From Undaria pinnatifida (taxonomy: Eukaryota; Sar; Phaeophyceae; Laminariales; Alariaceae), in assembly GCA_012845835.1 (NCBI GenBank), contig JABAKD010000024.1, forward strand, positions 2,278,561 through 2,342,560: a DNA stretch of 64,000 bases, in the 5' to 3' direction. The notes beneath the pieces were generated by a model, which ran no database searches, was not told the origin of the DNA, and worked only from the letters and a program-made list of their open reading frames with translations. Each line of letters starts with the position of its first letter. The first letter of the stretch is position 1. The position numbers were made by a program, and so were the translations under genes. Positions 11,046-20,321 of this stretch are shown here, in pieces.

Positions 11046-12796
11046 CGACGACAACAACAACAACGAACAACCACGACAACAACCACCACCACAAACCCTC
11101 GCGTCCCTACAACACCGGGACGGAGCAAATCGGGATTTCAACGACCAGGCAGGAATCGCTTGCACCAAGCGCGAACATAGGGATGGGCGGCACGTTTGGG
11201 CCAAACTACCTCGAACTGAAGGGGCTCCTCAACCGAACAGCCACCCAAAATCGCTTGAATGCCATTTTCGTTATACACTTAGGCCATGGGACTGCTTACC
11301 GCGTTGCAATTGCACTATTTTATTTACCATACCAGGCATGTGTTAGGGTGAGATAAGAGCCCCTCATGCGACACGCCTCACAAAGGGTGAGGTAAGAGCC
11401 CCTCATGCGACACGCCTCCCAAAACGTCCAGGCGCACCCCTACTGTAGCGTGTTGTTCTCACATATAACTCATCATCGCATGATCAACTCCGTGGTTTAC
11501 AGGACAGAGAGGGGGGGCAATACTCTGCGGTGGAGCAGTGCCCCAGGAAAAAGAACTAAAACGCAACAAAGGACAAAGGTGGTGCACATATCATAGCTGA
11601 AGCAAGCCGTTCATCAGCCCAAAAATAAAACGAAATCGGAAGTCAGCGTACGTACTGCATGTGTCGGCGCGCAAGGATCTTACCGACAAGCTTATTCCCA
11701 CCGAGACATAAAACCCTCAAGGCATCCAGTTGGCCTAGCTCTGCCGGAATGGTGCCTGAGTTGGCCAGGTTTCGAACGACAACGGGCGAAGCGAGAGATT
11801 CTGAAAAGAGAAACTGACTTCGTCTGGAGCGGCGCGGGATGAAATGGGGCAAGACGCGTTTGAAGCTCCCACCAAGGCGTGTACAACAGAAAGAGAGAAC
11901 GACGCCACACTTCTAAAAAGGTGAGCCTGAACAAACAAAGCCGTGGGGAGGAAAGACGTATAGTGCAAGGTTCCCCTTCCGGACTGTGGCTTACTCGAAA
12001 TCCGGGGGGGGTCGCAAGGTCAAAAGGCATGCCTTCCTCGTACCACGTACACGTAAGCCACCGGGCAAGTAGCCGAGCAAGTAACATCGACCAGCCCAAA
12101 CAAGTAATGGTACTTTCTGCAGTTCTATATATTGTACATCGTTTTTGTAATGTGTTTTAACCTGGTTATTCGCGGGGTTTTACTTGGTTCAAAGTACGAC
12201 ACGCCCCATTGTCTAGGCCTCGAGAGAAAGAACGTCCTTTAGGGCGTTTTTCTTTTTTTTTTCTATCAAAAAATATTTTTGTTCGTGTACCCTCGCTCTC
12301 ATCGCAGACAATTCAACCTATCCCTCGAGGGTACGAATCAAACCGGTGCCCCAGGTCCAAGCAAAACTGACACGCCCTGAGGCGGTGCGATGACATGAGG
12401 CAAGACGCATTTGAAGCATCTCTGGAATAACTAATCCAGCCGCATATTCTGTTTGTTTCTAGCAAAGAAAACATGGCTGAAAGCACAAGATGTTCTGCGA
12501 CCGAATCGGCAACAGGTATTCGATGTCTAACTCTCACCGCATACGTTGTTGCCTGTCCATTGCGGGTAAAAGTCGAGCGGCGTCGTTCTAACGCCGTGAA
12601 GCTCCAACTGAGTCACGAGGCCTTGTTCGCTTATAGTCACGCCGAACCAGCCGCCGAGATCATCGACGTCCTCTGCCCAGCCCTCTCGGCGTGTCCATGA
12701 CCTCCCCCGCGTTTTGTTGTGGAAGTGAAGAAGAACGTCACGATCTGTCTGTGTCGTCGAGCCTGTGGAAGGCCATCTGCGACGGCAGAGGGGCAT
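939..12796 (-). CDS. Leucine-rich-repeat gene with one LRR per 72-bp exon (partial; continues beyond left edge)
   Basis: Exons are the complement of 12538-12796, 11684-11755, 10413-10484, 9957-10028, 9357-9428, 7973-8044, 5233-5304, 2026-2097 and 939-1010. The first encodes an N-terminal LRR cap (TDRDVLLHF, then W, GW and WFGV). Each of the other eight encodes one 24-residue plant-type repeat of the pattern T/Q/P-IPxxLxxLxxLxxLxLxxNxL, and is exactly 72 bp between an AG acceptor and a GT donor. All introns are phase 1, splitting the glycine codon, so any LRR exon can be lost, gained or moved without breaking the frame. The residues exposed on the beta-strand face differ between repeats. Known context: brown-algal LRR-ROCO receptor candidates have this exon-per-repeat design and are thought to diversify by exon shuffling. 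The ROC-COR or other C-terminal domain would lie to the left and is not seen, so ROCO membership is inference. No signal peptide or membrane segment was recognised. All eight LRR exons are open and splice-competent. Confidence 0.85.
2026..2097 (-). CDS. LRR exon 7 (72 bp)
   Basis: Encodes QIPPELGGLVALEHLMLSR followed by NELT. CAG acceptor, GTATGC donor, phase 1. The intron separating it from exon 6 is about 3.1 kb, the longest in the gene. Confidence 0.87.
2880..3100 (-). repeat. Degenerate copy of the CAGTGGGTACCCC MITE family
   Basis: The stretch 2985-3060 (CCCCTCTACAGCCCCGAAAC, then CCCATACTAATTTCGAGTAA) is the reverse complement, with changes, of the interior of the complete element at 58367-58634. 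Termini are decayed. Confidence 0.45.
3102..3179 (+). repeat. tRNA-like sequence, probably a SINE head
   Basis: It has a D-arm/A-box-like GGTGGTCTAGTGGTTAACC and a perfect T-arm GTGGGGTTCGAATCCCAC with a B-box. The acceptor arms do not pair well, and related heads at 18627-18705 and 26350-26430 belong to SINE-like repeats. A diverged tRNA gene cannot be excluded. Confidence 0.5.
3180..5232. other. LRR intron sequence, no gene recognised
   Basis: Part of the ~3.1-kb intron between LRR exons 6 and 7. It holds fragments of dispersed repeats: a TAGTGCC-rich stretch near 3725-3860, and pieces related to the 'gaggagctc ... catggg' families near 4330-4640 and 4880-4930. No exon with the LRR signature and flanking splice sites was found here. 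Confidence 0.5.
5233..5304 (-). CDS. LRR exon 6 (72 bp)
   Basis: Encodes TIPPELGQLQDLKEISLTR followed by NKLS. CAG acceptor after a T-rich tract, GTGAGA donor, phase 1. Two mobile elements (5389-5662 and 5663-6666) lie in the intron before it. Confidence 0.87.
5389..5662. mobile_element. MITE, GACC family, with 4-bp target duplication TTTG
   Basis: Terminal inverted repeats begin GACCAAGACTGC and end AGTAGCGTGGGTC. The copy is flanked by TTTG at 5385-5388 and 5663-5666. It carries the palindromic subterminal motif CACTCGCGCGAGTGG of the family. At 274 bp with no coding capacity it is non-autonomous. Confidence 0.8.
5663..6666. mobile_element. ~1-kb element with long imperfect terminal inverted repeats
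   Basis: The left end (TTTGCGAAATAC, later ACATATGATTCCAACGAACG) matches the reverse complement of the right end (TTTGCGAGATGC, later GCATATGAAACCAACGAACG) with gaps over roughly 100 bp. The motif TTCGACTG/CAGTCGAA recurs in the subterminal regions (about 5795-5950 and 6475-6525). No transposase was recognised, so it looks like a non-autonomous DNA transposon or foldback element. No clear target duplication was identified. Confidence 0.65.
7025..7255 (+). repeat. Tandem repeat, ~112-bp unit, about 2 copies
   Basis: Units contain CTTTAGAGCTGCACCCATGT, then TCGGTTGAGGAGCCCCCTCG at 7090 and 7202, followed by a GCACGCCTCC segment. The same unit is arrayed again at 53700-53960, some 46 kb away. 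Confidence 0.8.
7973..8044 (-). CDS. LRR exon 5 (72 bp)
   Basis: Encodes PIPPELGRLAALKQLFFSG followed by NMLT. CAG acceptor, GTAAGA donor, phase 1. It shares the NMLT end and intron-flank similarity with the exon at 9357-9428, suggesting descent from a duplicated exon-plus-intron module. Confidence 0.87.
8719..8815 (+). repeat. Direct tandem duplication of 48 bp
   Basis: Two adjacent copies begin AAGTCACCGTGGGCGTCCAC (8719 and 8767) and end AATAAGAACGCGTA, differing by a small indel. Confidence 0.85.
9357..9428 (-). CDS. LRR exon 4 (72 bp)
   Basis: Encodes TIPSDLGSLVSLTVLVLSK followed by NMLT. CAG acceptor, GTAAGT donor, phase 1. Flanking intron sequence resembles that of the exon at 7973-8044. 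Confidence 0.87.
9957..10028 (-). CDS. LRR exon 3 (72 bp)
   Basis: Encodes TIPPGLGQLLALQELHLWG followed by NKLS. The acceptor is TAG and the donor GTGAGA, phase 1. The intron on the donor side begins close to an A/T homopolymer. Confidence 0.85.
10413..10484 (-). CDS. LRR exon 2 (72 bp)
   Basis: Encodes PIPPALVELAAVEHLDLSL followed by NQLE. CAG acceptor, GTGAGT donor, phase 1. Its consensus is slightly unusual, with LVEL in place of LGQL. Confidence 0.85.
10984..11092 (+). repeat. (CAA)n/(CAC)n microsatellite
   Basis: An imperfect run of CAA, CAC and GAC triplets in an LRR intron. It is followed at about 11097-11170 by a fragment of the repeat seen complete at 49530 and 63388. ORFs across it are low-complexity artefacts. 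Confidence 0.9.
11346..11423 (+). repeat. 39-bp tandem duplication
   Basis: Two copies of a unit starting GGGTGAGATAAGAGCCCCTC and containing CATGCGACACGCCTC, starting at 11346 and 11385. Confidence 0.85.
11684..11755 (-). CDS. LRR exon 1 (72 bp)
   Basis: Encodes TIPAELGQLDALRVLCLGG followed by NKLV. It is bounded by a CAG acceptor and a GTAAGA donor, phase 1 on both sides. The repeat has a cysteine on its beta-strand. Confidence 0.85.
12538..12796 (-). CDS. N-terminal cap exon of the LRR gene
   Basis: The translation contains TDRDVLLHFHNKTRGRSWTR, then GW and GGWFGVTISEQG, then VTQLELHG. This is the usual N-terminal cap preceding plant-type LRRs (an acidic/hydrophobic helix, then paired tryptophans). 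The exon ends in NNVCG with G|GTGAGA, the same phase 1 as every later intron. The start is uncertain. An ATG at 12796 gives a complete first exon. Alternatively an acceptor (CCTTCCACAG) at 12763-12772 would start the exon at 12762, also in phase 1, with an undetected upstream exon. Confidence 0.75.
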
Positions 12797-12811
12797 CACT
12801 ATGCACCCCAT

Positions 12812-14210
12812 CGTTACGCAATAGTAACGCCGACAGAGCAGTATCGGGGGGAAACGGGGTTACCAGGAAAATAACCAACGACTTCAGAACTATGCAAGAG
12901 GGAAACGGGAAAAACAACATGATAACCATGCCTCCAGAGCAATACAGACGAGATACAGGGGTATCAATAGCATAGATCAACGTTGCGCTTGAAGAAAAAA
13001 CAGGTAGTACATGTTTATAGCCCTCCGACGTACCATATACGCCAAATAGGATGTAAATAGCCAGTCAGGCAATCCTGTCTTGATCAAATCCCCATCTACA
13101 GGCACGTACAACCACACAATTTTACTTAAAGTGGGCGGGGAGACAGTGCCAAACGGTAGATGTTCTTAGAAAGACGGCCATATGCATCCCATCGTGCGGC
13201 TCTATGTACGGTAAGGTTTAAATCTTATCATTATGGCGTCCGTATGCATCCTCATCGTTCGGTAATAAAGTACTCTGGCATGCACCATTGGGGTGTATCT
13301 ATCCAGGCAAGCAAACCCGTGTTGTTAAAACTTCTACCAAGTACATACAGCCACCTGCAACTCTCAACACAACAATTTCCATGACGTTGGGGCGTACCGG
13401 TAGGTCAGTTGCAAAAACGGTAGGTATTCCCGAACGTGCCAGGGCATCAGCTGTGATCGAACATTGCGAGACTCAATTATTCTGCTGCTCGAGACGGACG
13501 CTCGGAGGGACCTGCGGACGCGTGCTACAGCAAGGATAGCATTTTTGCGCCAAAATATGTCTGAATGGCGGATCTCCTCAACTTAGCGAGTACCCAGCAT
13601 TGTTATCGTTGCCATCTTCCAATGTGAAGCATGATGAGCTTGAAAATCGATCACTCCTAGGCAGGACAAAAAAAAAACAAGGGAAACCCATAAAACAGGA
13701 AAAACTGCTGCACCAACTCTACCTCCCTTCCGTACCTACCACACCCGGACTAGTACCGCTTTAGTCCACCTGCTGCCCTTGCTCCACCGGTCCTTATCAT
13801 TACATGCCGCTATTGTTAAAACACCCTTTCGTGTCTGACAACACCATTCGCAATGTGCCTACTGCCGTATAGTAAACCCTGGGATTACTTGTCGAATCGA
13901 GGTTTCACCACGTCTCAAAATAAGCTCTTGCCTCGGAGGAATACAGAGCTCCTCAAGTCAGGGGCCTCAGACGCAACAGGTGTACCCCGTGCCGTAGCCT
14001 GCGTCCGGGAAGCGCACACTCGCGCCGCCGACGCGATGCTGCGATGGAGATATAACACTTTTTGGCAGAACCGTTTTCTGACTAACGGGGGCGCCTTAAC
14101 CCAATACCGTCGGCATTTCGTCGTGTATTTCGCAAAATCTTTCTTCTGGGTTTATACCTAGGCCATGGGATTGTTCATTCATCGGGTCGCACTTTCATTT
14201 CCCAATCGTG
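12812..14210. other. Upstream flank of the LRR gene, nothing recognised
   Basis: This stretch would hold the promoter or an upstream first exon of the minus-strand LRR gene. No convincing ORF, RNA gene or repeat array was recognised until the tandem array starts near 14.2 kb. Confidence 0.4.
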
Positions 14211-14214
14211 CTAC

Positions 14215-14585
14215 GATAGAGGTATATCTTTTTTCTGGCGAAAACGTTTTCTGAATGACGGGGCTCCTTAACCCAAAACCGTCGTTGATAGTATTAAGGT
14301 ATACCTCTTTTTGGCGAACACGTTTTCTGAATCACGGGGCTCCTTAACCCAAAACCGTCGTCAAGAGTATTAAGGTGTACCTCTTTTGGCGAAAAAATTT
14401 CTGAATGACGGGGCTCTTTAACCCAAAACCGTCGTTAATAGTATTGAGGTGTACCTCTTTTTGGCGCAAATGTTTTCTGAATGACGGGGCTCCTTGACCC
14501 AAATCGTCGGAAATAGTATTAAGGTATACCTCTTTCTGGCGAAAATGGTTTCTGAATGAAGGGGCTCCTTAACCCAAGATCGCCG
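14215..14585 (+). repeat. 75-bp tandem array, five copies
   Basis: GGGGCTCCTTAACCCAAAAC (or a near variant) recurs at about 14260, 14336, 14410, 14486 and 14561, giving spacings of 74-77 bp. Each unit also has GTATACCTCTTTTTGGCG and TTTTCTGAATGACG. An isolated related unit lies at about 14089. The unit is a segment of a dispersed repeat whose other part reads CTAGGCCATGGGATTGTTC. Confidence 0.85.
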
Positions 14586-16460
14586 GATATACGACAAGTT
14601 TTTTGCCTGATTCTCGTTGTGTACGTAGGCCATGGGATGTTTCATCCGGTAGCAGTTCCATTATACTGCAAATCAGTTCTTGGGAGCGGTCTTGAGCTCC
14701 GAAAGTGAGGGACCTCAGAAAAAAACGGTGCACCTCTAACGTAGCAAGCGTCTTCCCCACAGCCAGTGTTTCCGCGGGCTCATCAAGCCACCATCTTCAG
14801 GTGGCAAAAAAGAGCCAGTGCACCTCTACCGTAGCACCCCGTCCGGTCGGCGTTTACGCCAGCAGTTAGCCTGTGTTTACCGACGCATTGCCGTAGGATA
14901 ATTCGCCCGTTATCACTATCGCGAAAACGCGCGCCAGTTTTTTCATTACGCCCGACGGCGTTCCCCGCAAACAAGGCTATTTCCTTTCACCTGTCGACAT
15001 TATCACAATAGAAGGCTGTCTTCTTTCGCGCACATGCAACGAGATGGCAGCAACAGTGAAGAAGACGTTTCGATGCATGGGCAAGGGCCTGGTGGCAAAA
15101 GTAAGGACGCAGACGTTTTGGTGCACACACTCGGGAATGGCAGCAATACTAGCACTTTTGGGACGTCAGACGGTAAAAAATGCCGAAATCAAATGTCGGT
15201 CACAGCATCGGCCGCACGGAACAGTTCAGACCACCGTAGGGAACTTGGTCTGGGGTGCAGAAAGCATGCTTAAGTTTCATCAATACTATGTCCCGGGTTC
15301 GAGTCGCACCGAAAACACGATTTTGGTTGATTTTAGCGCAGGGGCCCAAAACATATTTTGGGGCCGGTTCAGCCGGTGTGCGCAGCGATTGAGGTGACAC
15401 CAGGGTCCTCCAACGCAGTCTAGACTATCGCCTCACCCTCGGACACTGTCTAGTCTGACTTGTCACCATCCAACGCAGCCTACATCGGCTAAAACGGCCT
15501 AAAACCCTTGGAAAGCTATTAGGGTTTACAGCTATTTTTCCCACACCGGTTTTTCAAGTAGATGCTGCCACCGGGGGGGGAGTATTTGCCCGGATTGCTC
15601 TGTAAGGGGCTATGCGCCGCGTGGGCAAGCGCGGTGCTCCCCGTACTCCGACACACGCTCTTCTTAAGAGGCTTGATAAAATCGTGATCTTCGTTTTTCT
15701 TTTGTCTATAGACAGCACAGGACACCCAAATAGGGACACGGCAATAAGAAAGCAAGGCTGACAGTTACAGGGACATTAAAAAAATCTTGGAGCCGTTTCA
15801 CTGACGTTAGGGTAGAAAAACGCATCTTCTCCCACATAGGAATCCCAACCTGGGTTCGTAATAACGTTTCTTATAAGTTGTCCTGGAATGTAAATGGGCC
15901 CCAATATATGGGGCCCAATAGGGTTAAGGCGGCGCCGACCTTACTGCACGCGAAGGAAATGAAGAATTGGGCCGATAAGATAACGCGAAGATTACATTGC
16001 TTTCGTTCCGGGGGTGACGTCGTGTTCCATCGAGCGCACCAATCGTAAGCAAATGAACAGAGTGGGGTACAGCGGACGTAGTAGTGTACTATGAGTAGCA
16101 ACTGGTGAAAACATTTCTGATCGACGGGATTCCTCAACCCAAGAACTATTCGAAACCATGGGAGGCTGTTTGGGCATATATCTAGCATGTCCACCTAACC
16201 TTTATCCCAAAAAAGTGGGAATGCTATTATCGTTATGCAATACCAGGTATACTGTAATTGCCTCACATAGCTAGGCCGTGGGTTTGCTTGTTTATCGGGT
16301 TGCCCTTTCAGTGTATTCTATTAATAAGTCAGATTTTGGGTGAGGTACCAATAGTATAGAACCCCTCAAGGGGTTAGGAGCCTCGGAAAATGATTGGTGC
16401 ACCTCTACTGTACTGTCAGTACTATTAGTATACTATTAGTAGCAAGTGTCGCGCGTGTTA
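14586..16460. other. Intergenic sequence with fragments of dispersed repeats
   Basis: Fragments of the 'ggccatggga ... gcacctctaccgtagc' family are visible near 14620-14640, 14720-14840 and 16260-16410. The ORFs in 15.0-15.8 kb have no recognisable domain. Confidence 0.4.
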
Positions 16461-16740
16461 CGACATCCGGACAGGTGTCCTTCGACGAGCGCAGCTACAA
16501 ACTCGCCACCCTCGCGGTGGAAAGCTTTGGGCGCCTCGGCAAAGAAGGCAGCGACCTGATCGATCAGGTGGCGGCAAGCATAGTAGGAGGGACGGACGGA
16601 TCGTCCCTATCGCAGAAAGGTGTCTGCAGGGAACGCCTATTCCAAATCATCTCTGTGACCACTCAGGTCGCGATTTTGCGCAGAATCCGTCGATATAGAC
16701 TAGCCCTGGGGGACCGCCAAGCCGCGAGGGGAAGGGAGGA
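16461..16740 (+). pseudogene. LINE-type reverse-transcriptase C-terminal remnant
   Basis: The translation contains YKLATLAVESFGRLGKEGSD, later ERLFQIISVTTQVAILRRIR, ending in a basic stretch. This resembles the C-terminal tail after the reverse-transcriptase domain of non-LTR retrotransposon polyproteins in stramenopiles. Only this tail is present: there is no YxDD box or endonuclease nearby, and the surrounding ORF (16394-17008) runs into unrelated sequence on both sides. Assignment is from family resemblance by eye. Confidence 0.5.
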
Positions 16741-17009
16741 AGAAGCGGGAGGACTGCGGCCAATGTCCCGGGGTGGTAATGCTGATAAGGATTACGGTAG
16801 TCAAATAGCTACAATGAACAGATGTATGATAGGGAAAGGAAGTACTGTACCAGTGGGAGATAAAATGAGAAGATACGGGGAAAGGAAATGGGGAAACGCT
16901 TGGCAGAAGGTTACAGATACTACGTACTGCTTTATGGAAGGATATTCGATTCTCATCGGAACCGTATCTACGCTATATTTTGTCGGAGGGCGCAAAAAAA
17001 AACAATAAT

Positions 17010-17930
17010 ACGGATACAGTCTGGTTCAAGTTAGAAGCCCGAAATTTATTCCCCGTCGAACGCCCACGCCGTTTTTTCGATTTAGACCGTGAAACTTTGC
17101 GCTCGTCTTCTACGTGCCGTTGCGAATACCTCACTCGTCGTTTTTTGTTTGTCTGATTTTTCGTCAGTTAATTTTTTTTGGAAAATGTGGATCACCTTGA
17201 AAAAAAAACGAAAAAAAACGGAGGTCAGGCCTCGGGATGGGCATGTAGAATACGTTTGCACAATTTCAGGCTCTATCTCTCAAAAACGGCGTGGACATTT
17301 GGACTTTGTGCGTAAAAAATGAGCAAGCTACGTTATTCCCTTCAAATGGTTTGGTTTTATTAGTGTAGGATCCAGTTTTTCGCTAGATTCTGCTTAATGC
17401 TGAATAATAGGCAGGTCAGATCTTCGATTTTTTTTGCGCGAAAAAAACTGCAGACATGCCTTGGAATACCTCCAACCCGTTCGTGCAAAATGCGGCGCAA
17501 TTTTATTTTCAAGGCCCGAATATTATTGAAAAAATTGAAGGCCGGTCGTTGGCCGATACGAGTTTCGCTCCTAGACACAGCCCAAGGCCGTGGTTAAAAT
17601 AAAAACTGGTCATGTCACCCTCTTCCACTGGTCATGAGGGTCAGTGTAATACCAAATATTCACAATTTGACCTAGATAGTGCGAGCGGCATTCTTGAGGG
17701 AGACAATTGCGGGCTCGTAACGTGAACCAGCCTGTAGCACACACTGGTTGAACCATTTCTGACCGACGGTACTCCTCAACTCAAGAACAACTCGAACTTG
17801 TGGGAATCTGTTGGGTAAGATATACAGCATGTCCACCTAACCCTTATCCCAAAACCCTCCGATTGGCATTTCTGTTTTGCAGTATACTGCAATTTGCCGC
17901 ATATACCTAGGCCATGGGATCGTTTGCTCA
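17010..17930. other. Intergenic sequence, no gene recognised
   Basis: AT-rich stretches and a fragment of the 'ctaggccatgggatcg' repeat at 17908-17930, which runs directly into a GTT microsatellite. Confidence 0.4.
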
Positions 17931-17934
17931 ACGG

Positions 17935-18016
17935 GTTGTTGTTGTTGATGTTGTTGTTGTGGTTGTTGTTGTCGTTGTTGTTGTCGTTGATGTTGTTGTT
18001 GTTGTTGTTGTTGCTC
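17935..18016 (+). repeat. (GTT)n microsatellite
   Basis: Imperfect GTT/GTC/GAT triplet run directly following a dispersed-repeat end, as also seen with TTG/GTG triplets at 46683-46810. Confidence 0.9.
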
Positions 18017-18184
18017 TTGTTGTCTACCGTAGCATACCTCACATGTTCATATGTATATTACAGCTAACTGCCATCGCAGCTAGCTTAACGCAGTTGGGAG
18101 TTTGACCACTTGAAGGCGTCTGTCACGCTCCTCATGCCCACCCTTCTTGTAAATAAAATAAAATATTCGTTGTCGCCTTTTTTT

Positions 18185-18290
18185 TTCTTCCTTTCTCCCT
18201 CCCTAGAAGTAACTCAGATCGAGGGTCACTAAGCAGGCTCTTCTCCCCTTTCCACACTACAGACTACCCGCAGTACGTGCCTCCATTTTT
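18185..18290 (-). repeat. Partial SINE (body and 3' end)
   Basis: Contains AACTCAGATCGAGGGTCACT, then AAGCAGGCTC, like the SINE bodies at 18430 and 26135. The tRNA-like head is missing. Confidence 0.55.
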
Positions 18291-18429
18291 GTATGTCATT
18301 CAGGGAATACAGATCCCTAGTCTACCGCAAATGATCAGCATGGTCTACGGACCATGTAGCCAGCTCCGCTTGTTCTTTTTTTGCTCATCCCATCTACGGG
18401 TAATATCTTCACAATTTTTATTTCTCCTT

Positions 18430-18705
18430 CTCCCCCCCGAGACGTCACTCAAATCCGGCGTCGCTAAGCAGGCTCGTCCCCCCCCTCCCCACTACGCTAC
18501 GCGCCTTCGTTTCTATCACGAGAAGAATTCGGCGCTTTCTTCCCTCGTTGACTCGCATCGAATTATGCTTACTTACCCAGGGTATTAAGTGCTTCGGCAG
18601 TTGGTGTCTCTGGAAATCTCCATACCGAGATTTGAACCCCTGACTCCAACCTTAATAGTGTTATTCGAGGTTCGCCACTAGACCAACGGGGCCACCGGCA
18701 TGAAG
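18430..18705 (-). mobile_element. tRNA-derived SINE, near full length
   Basis: Read on the minus strand it begins with a tRNA-like head (GGCCCCGTTGGTCTAGTGGC, then the B-box-like GGGGTTCAAATC). A body follows with TCGATGCGAGTCAACGAGG and CCTGCTTAGCGACGCC, ending in a purine-rich tail. The copy at 26135-26430 shares head and body. Confidence 0.65.
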
Positions 18706-19315
18706 CAACAGCGTACCAAGTAACGCAGCAGTAATCTGCACTTTCTCGTGCACAGCTGTACTTACGATATACTGGTACCGTGTATCACTTCTCTCGCCTG
18801 CCTGCCTGCCTGCCTGCACAACTTTATGCTGTCTACCACGGAGTATATTGGCCACAGCAAAATCAGGCAACTGCTGGTGCTTGAAGCTCGCGAGAGAAGC
18901 AGCATTCCCCGTTCTCTCGCCGAGGGATGGTATTCATCCTTGCCCCTATATTGCCTCACGAGCGAGCGCAGCACTTTGACCACCGCAGCAACTACGACGA
19001 CTGCCTGTTTTCGAGTGTAAATACATAGACTATGTACGTAGTCTACTGATATAGCTGTAGGAGATAAATGCAGCAACGAAATGGTAGATCGTGTGGCAAG
19101 GCACCAGTTCGACTGATAAGTGGAGCGTGTGCTACTATAGCCTGAACCGCTGACAGTGAGCGGTAATATCTGCTTTGTTCGTTTTCGATGAGCTCAAATT
19201 GGGGGGGCACGAAAGCGACAGCAATGACACTTGCTGTCGTTCCGGCTTTCTTCTTTTTTTATTTTTATTTGTGTTTGCTCCCTTATTTGCAAGGCTTATG
19301 ATGGTATTTTGACGG
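18706..19315. other. Intergenic, nothing recognised apart from a short (CCTG)n run
   Basis: A (CCTG)5-like run occurs near 18797-18818. No coding evidence. Confidence 0.4.
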
Positions 19316-19660
19316 GACGGGAACGACGGTAACGGCGGGACGGGACGGTAAAACTGCCGTCAAACTGATCCCGTCGTCCCTTCCCGTCCCATCCCCTCGA
19401 CAATCTCCAACCGTTGTCACTTACCGTCCCGTCCCGTCGTCAAACTCTGCCCCGTTGTACTTTACCGTCCCGTCCCGTCAAGGAAATCACTCCCGTTGGA
19501 AATGAGAAGTTACCGTCCCGTCCCGTCGAAATACTGTCATTTACCGTCCCGTCATCCACACCTGCATCGATTGTCCTTACCGTCCAATCCAGCCGACAAA
19601 ACTTGCCCCCTTCCGTCCAAGATTCACCCATGCCCGTTGTCTCTTCCCGTCCATTCCCAT
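19316..19660 (-). repeat. Array of TTACCGTCCCGTCCCGTC repeats, probably hAT subterminal repeats
   Basis: About ten degenerate units of TTACCGTCCCGTCCCGTC with A/T-rich spacers, period roughly 35-50 bp. The first units are in the opposite orientation (GGCGGGACGGGACGGTAAAA at about 19335). It lies directly beside an hAT transposase remnant. The same motif in opposite orientation forms the array at 42012-43085. Confidence 0.7.
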
Positions 19661-19805
19661 CAAGAAAATACGAAATTCCGAATTTTGTTTTTCTAGAAAT
19701 TCACGTTGTATATATTGTTCGCAGCGGACTGTTATGTACGTATGTACATTGAATTGAAGTTATACGAATGTACGAAGTACGAACATACGAAAATATGAAA
19801 AACAC

Positions 19806-20201
19806 ATGAAAACGCCCGTTGCGGCGACTTCGCCTGATTTCGATGTACTCAACGCGTGGAAGGCACAGGCGATCTGGACGGGGGAGACTATTGTGCCGGC
19901 TCACTGGCCACTGTCGGACTGTTGGCTCGACTGTACCCGGGGATCGACACCACCAGTTGTCAAGCAGAAGCGAACTTCTCTGCTCTTTTCGGCAGTCGTT
20001 AGCCAACTGCGCACCTCCCGCGGGCCTGACAAAATCGAGAATATGATGCTGCTTAAGCTCAACTCGCACTTGATCCCCAGGCTAGCGGAGGTTCTCCAGG
20101 ATATAGCGGCGTTGAAAGCTAACTGCGACGCGGAGGCTGCCGCATCCGTCGCTGCCCAAAACGCTGCGGTTGGCGAGGTTATTTCTGTAGAGGGCGCATG
20201 A
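19806..20201 (+). pseudogene. hAT transposase C-terminal dimerisation region, frameshifted
   Basis: One frame gives LARLYPGIDTTSCQAEANFS, close to the LAR...IP.SS..ER.FS core of the hAT C-terminal dimerisation domain. After a frameshift the continuous ORF gives QLRTSRGPDKIENMMLLKLN, the typical downstream R...L....E...L..N segment. The 131-codon ORF is open, but its first part is in the wrong frame and no catalytic domain lies upstream, so this is a decayed copy. Confidence 0.6.
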
Positions 20202-20321
20202 TGAGATTTGCTCTGTATTATACGAGTATGATGTATAGAATACGACTTAGCAGCGTAATTTGGTGTGATTTTGCCGTGCCGGTGTAACTTGTTTTGGGAT
20301 ATCAATTTCAATAAATTATGC

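Noticed and set aside
10864-11356. Long ORFs on both strands across 10.9-11.3 kb
   Set aside because: They are translations of a CAA/CAC microsatellite (poly-T, poly-N, poly-V); no protein domain.
14215-14585. Regularly spaced repeats suggesting a CRISPR array
   Set aside because: Units are continuous 75-bp tandem copies without unique spacers, in a eukaryotic setting, and match a dispersed repeat.
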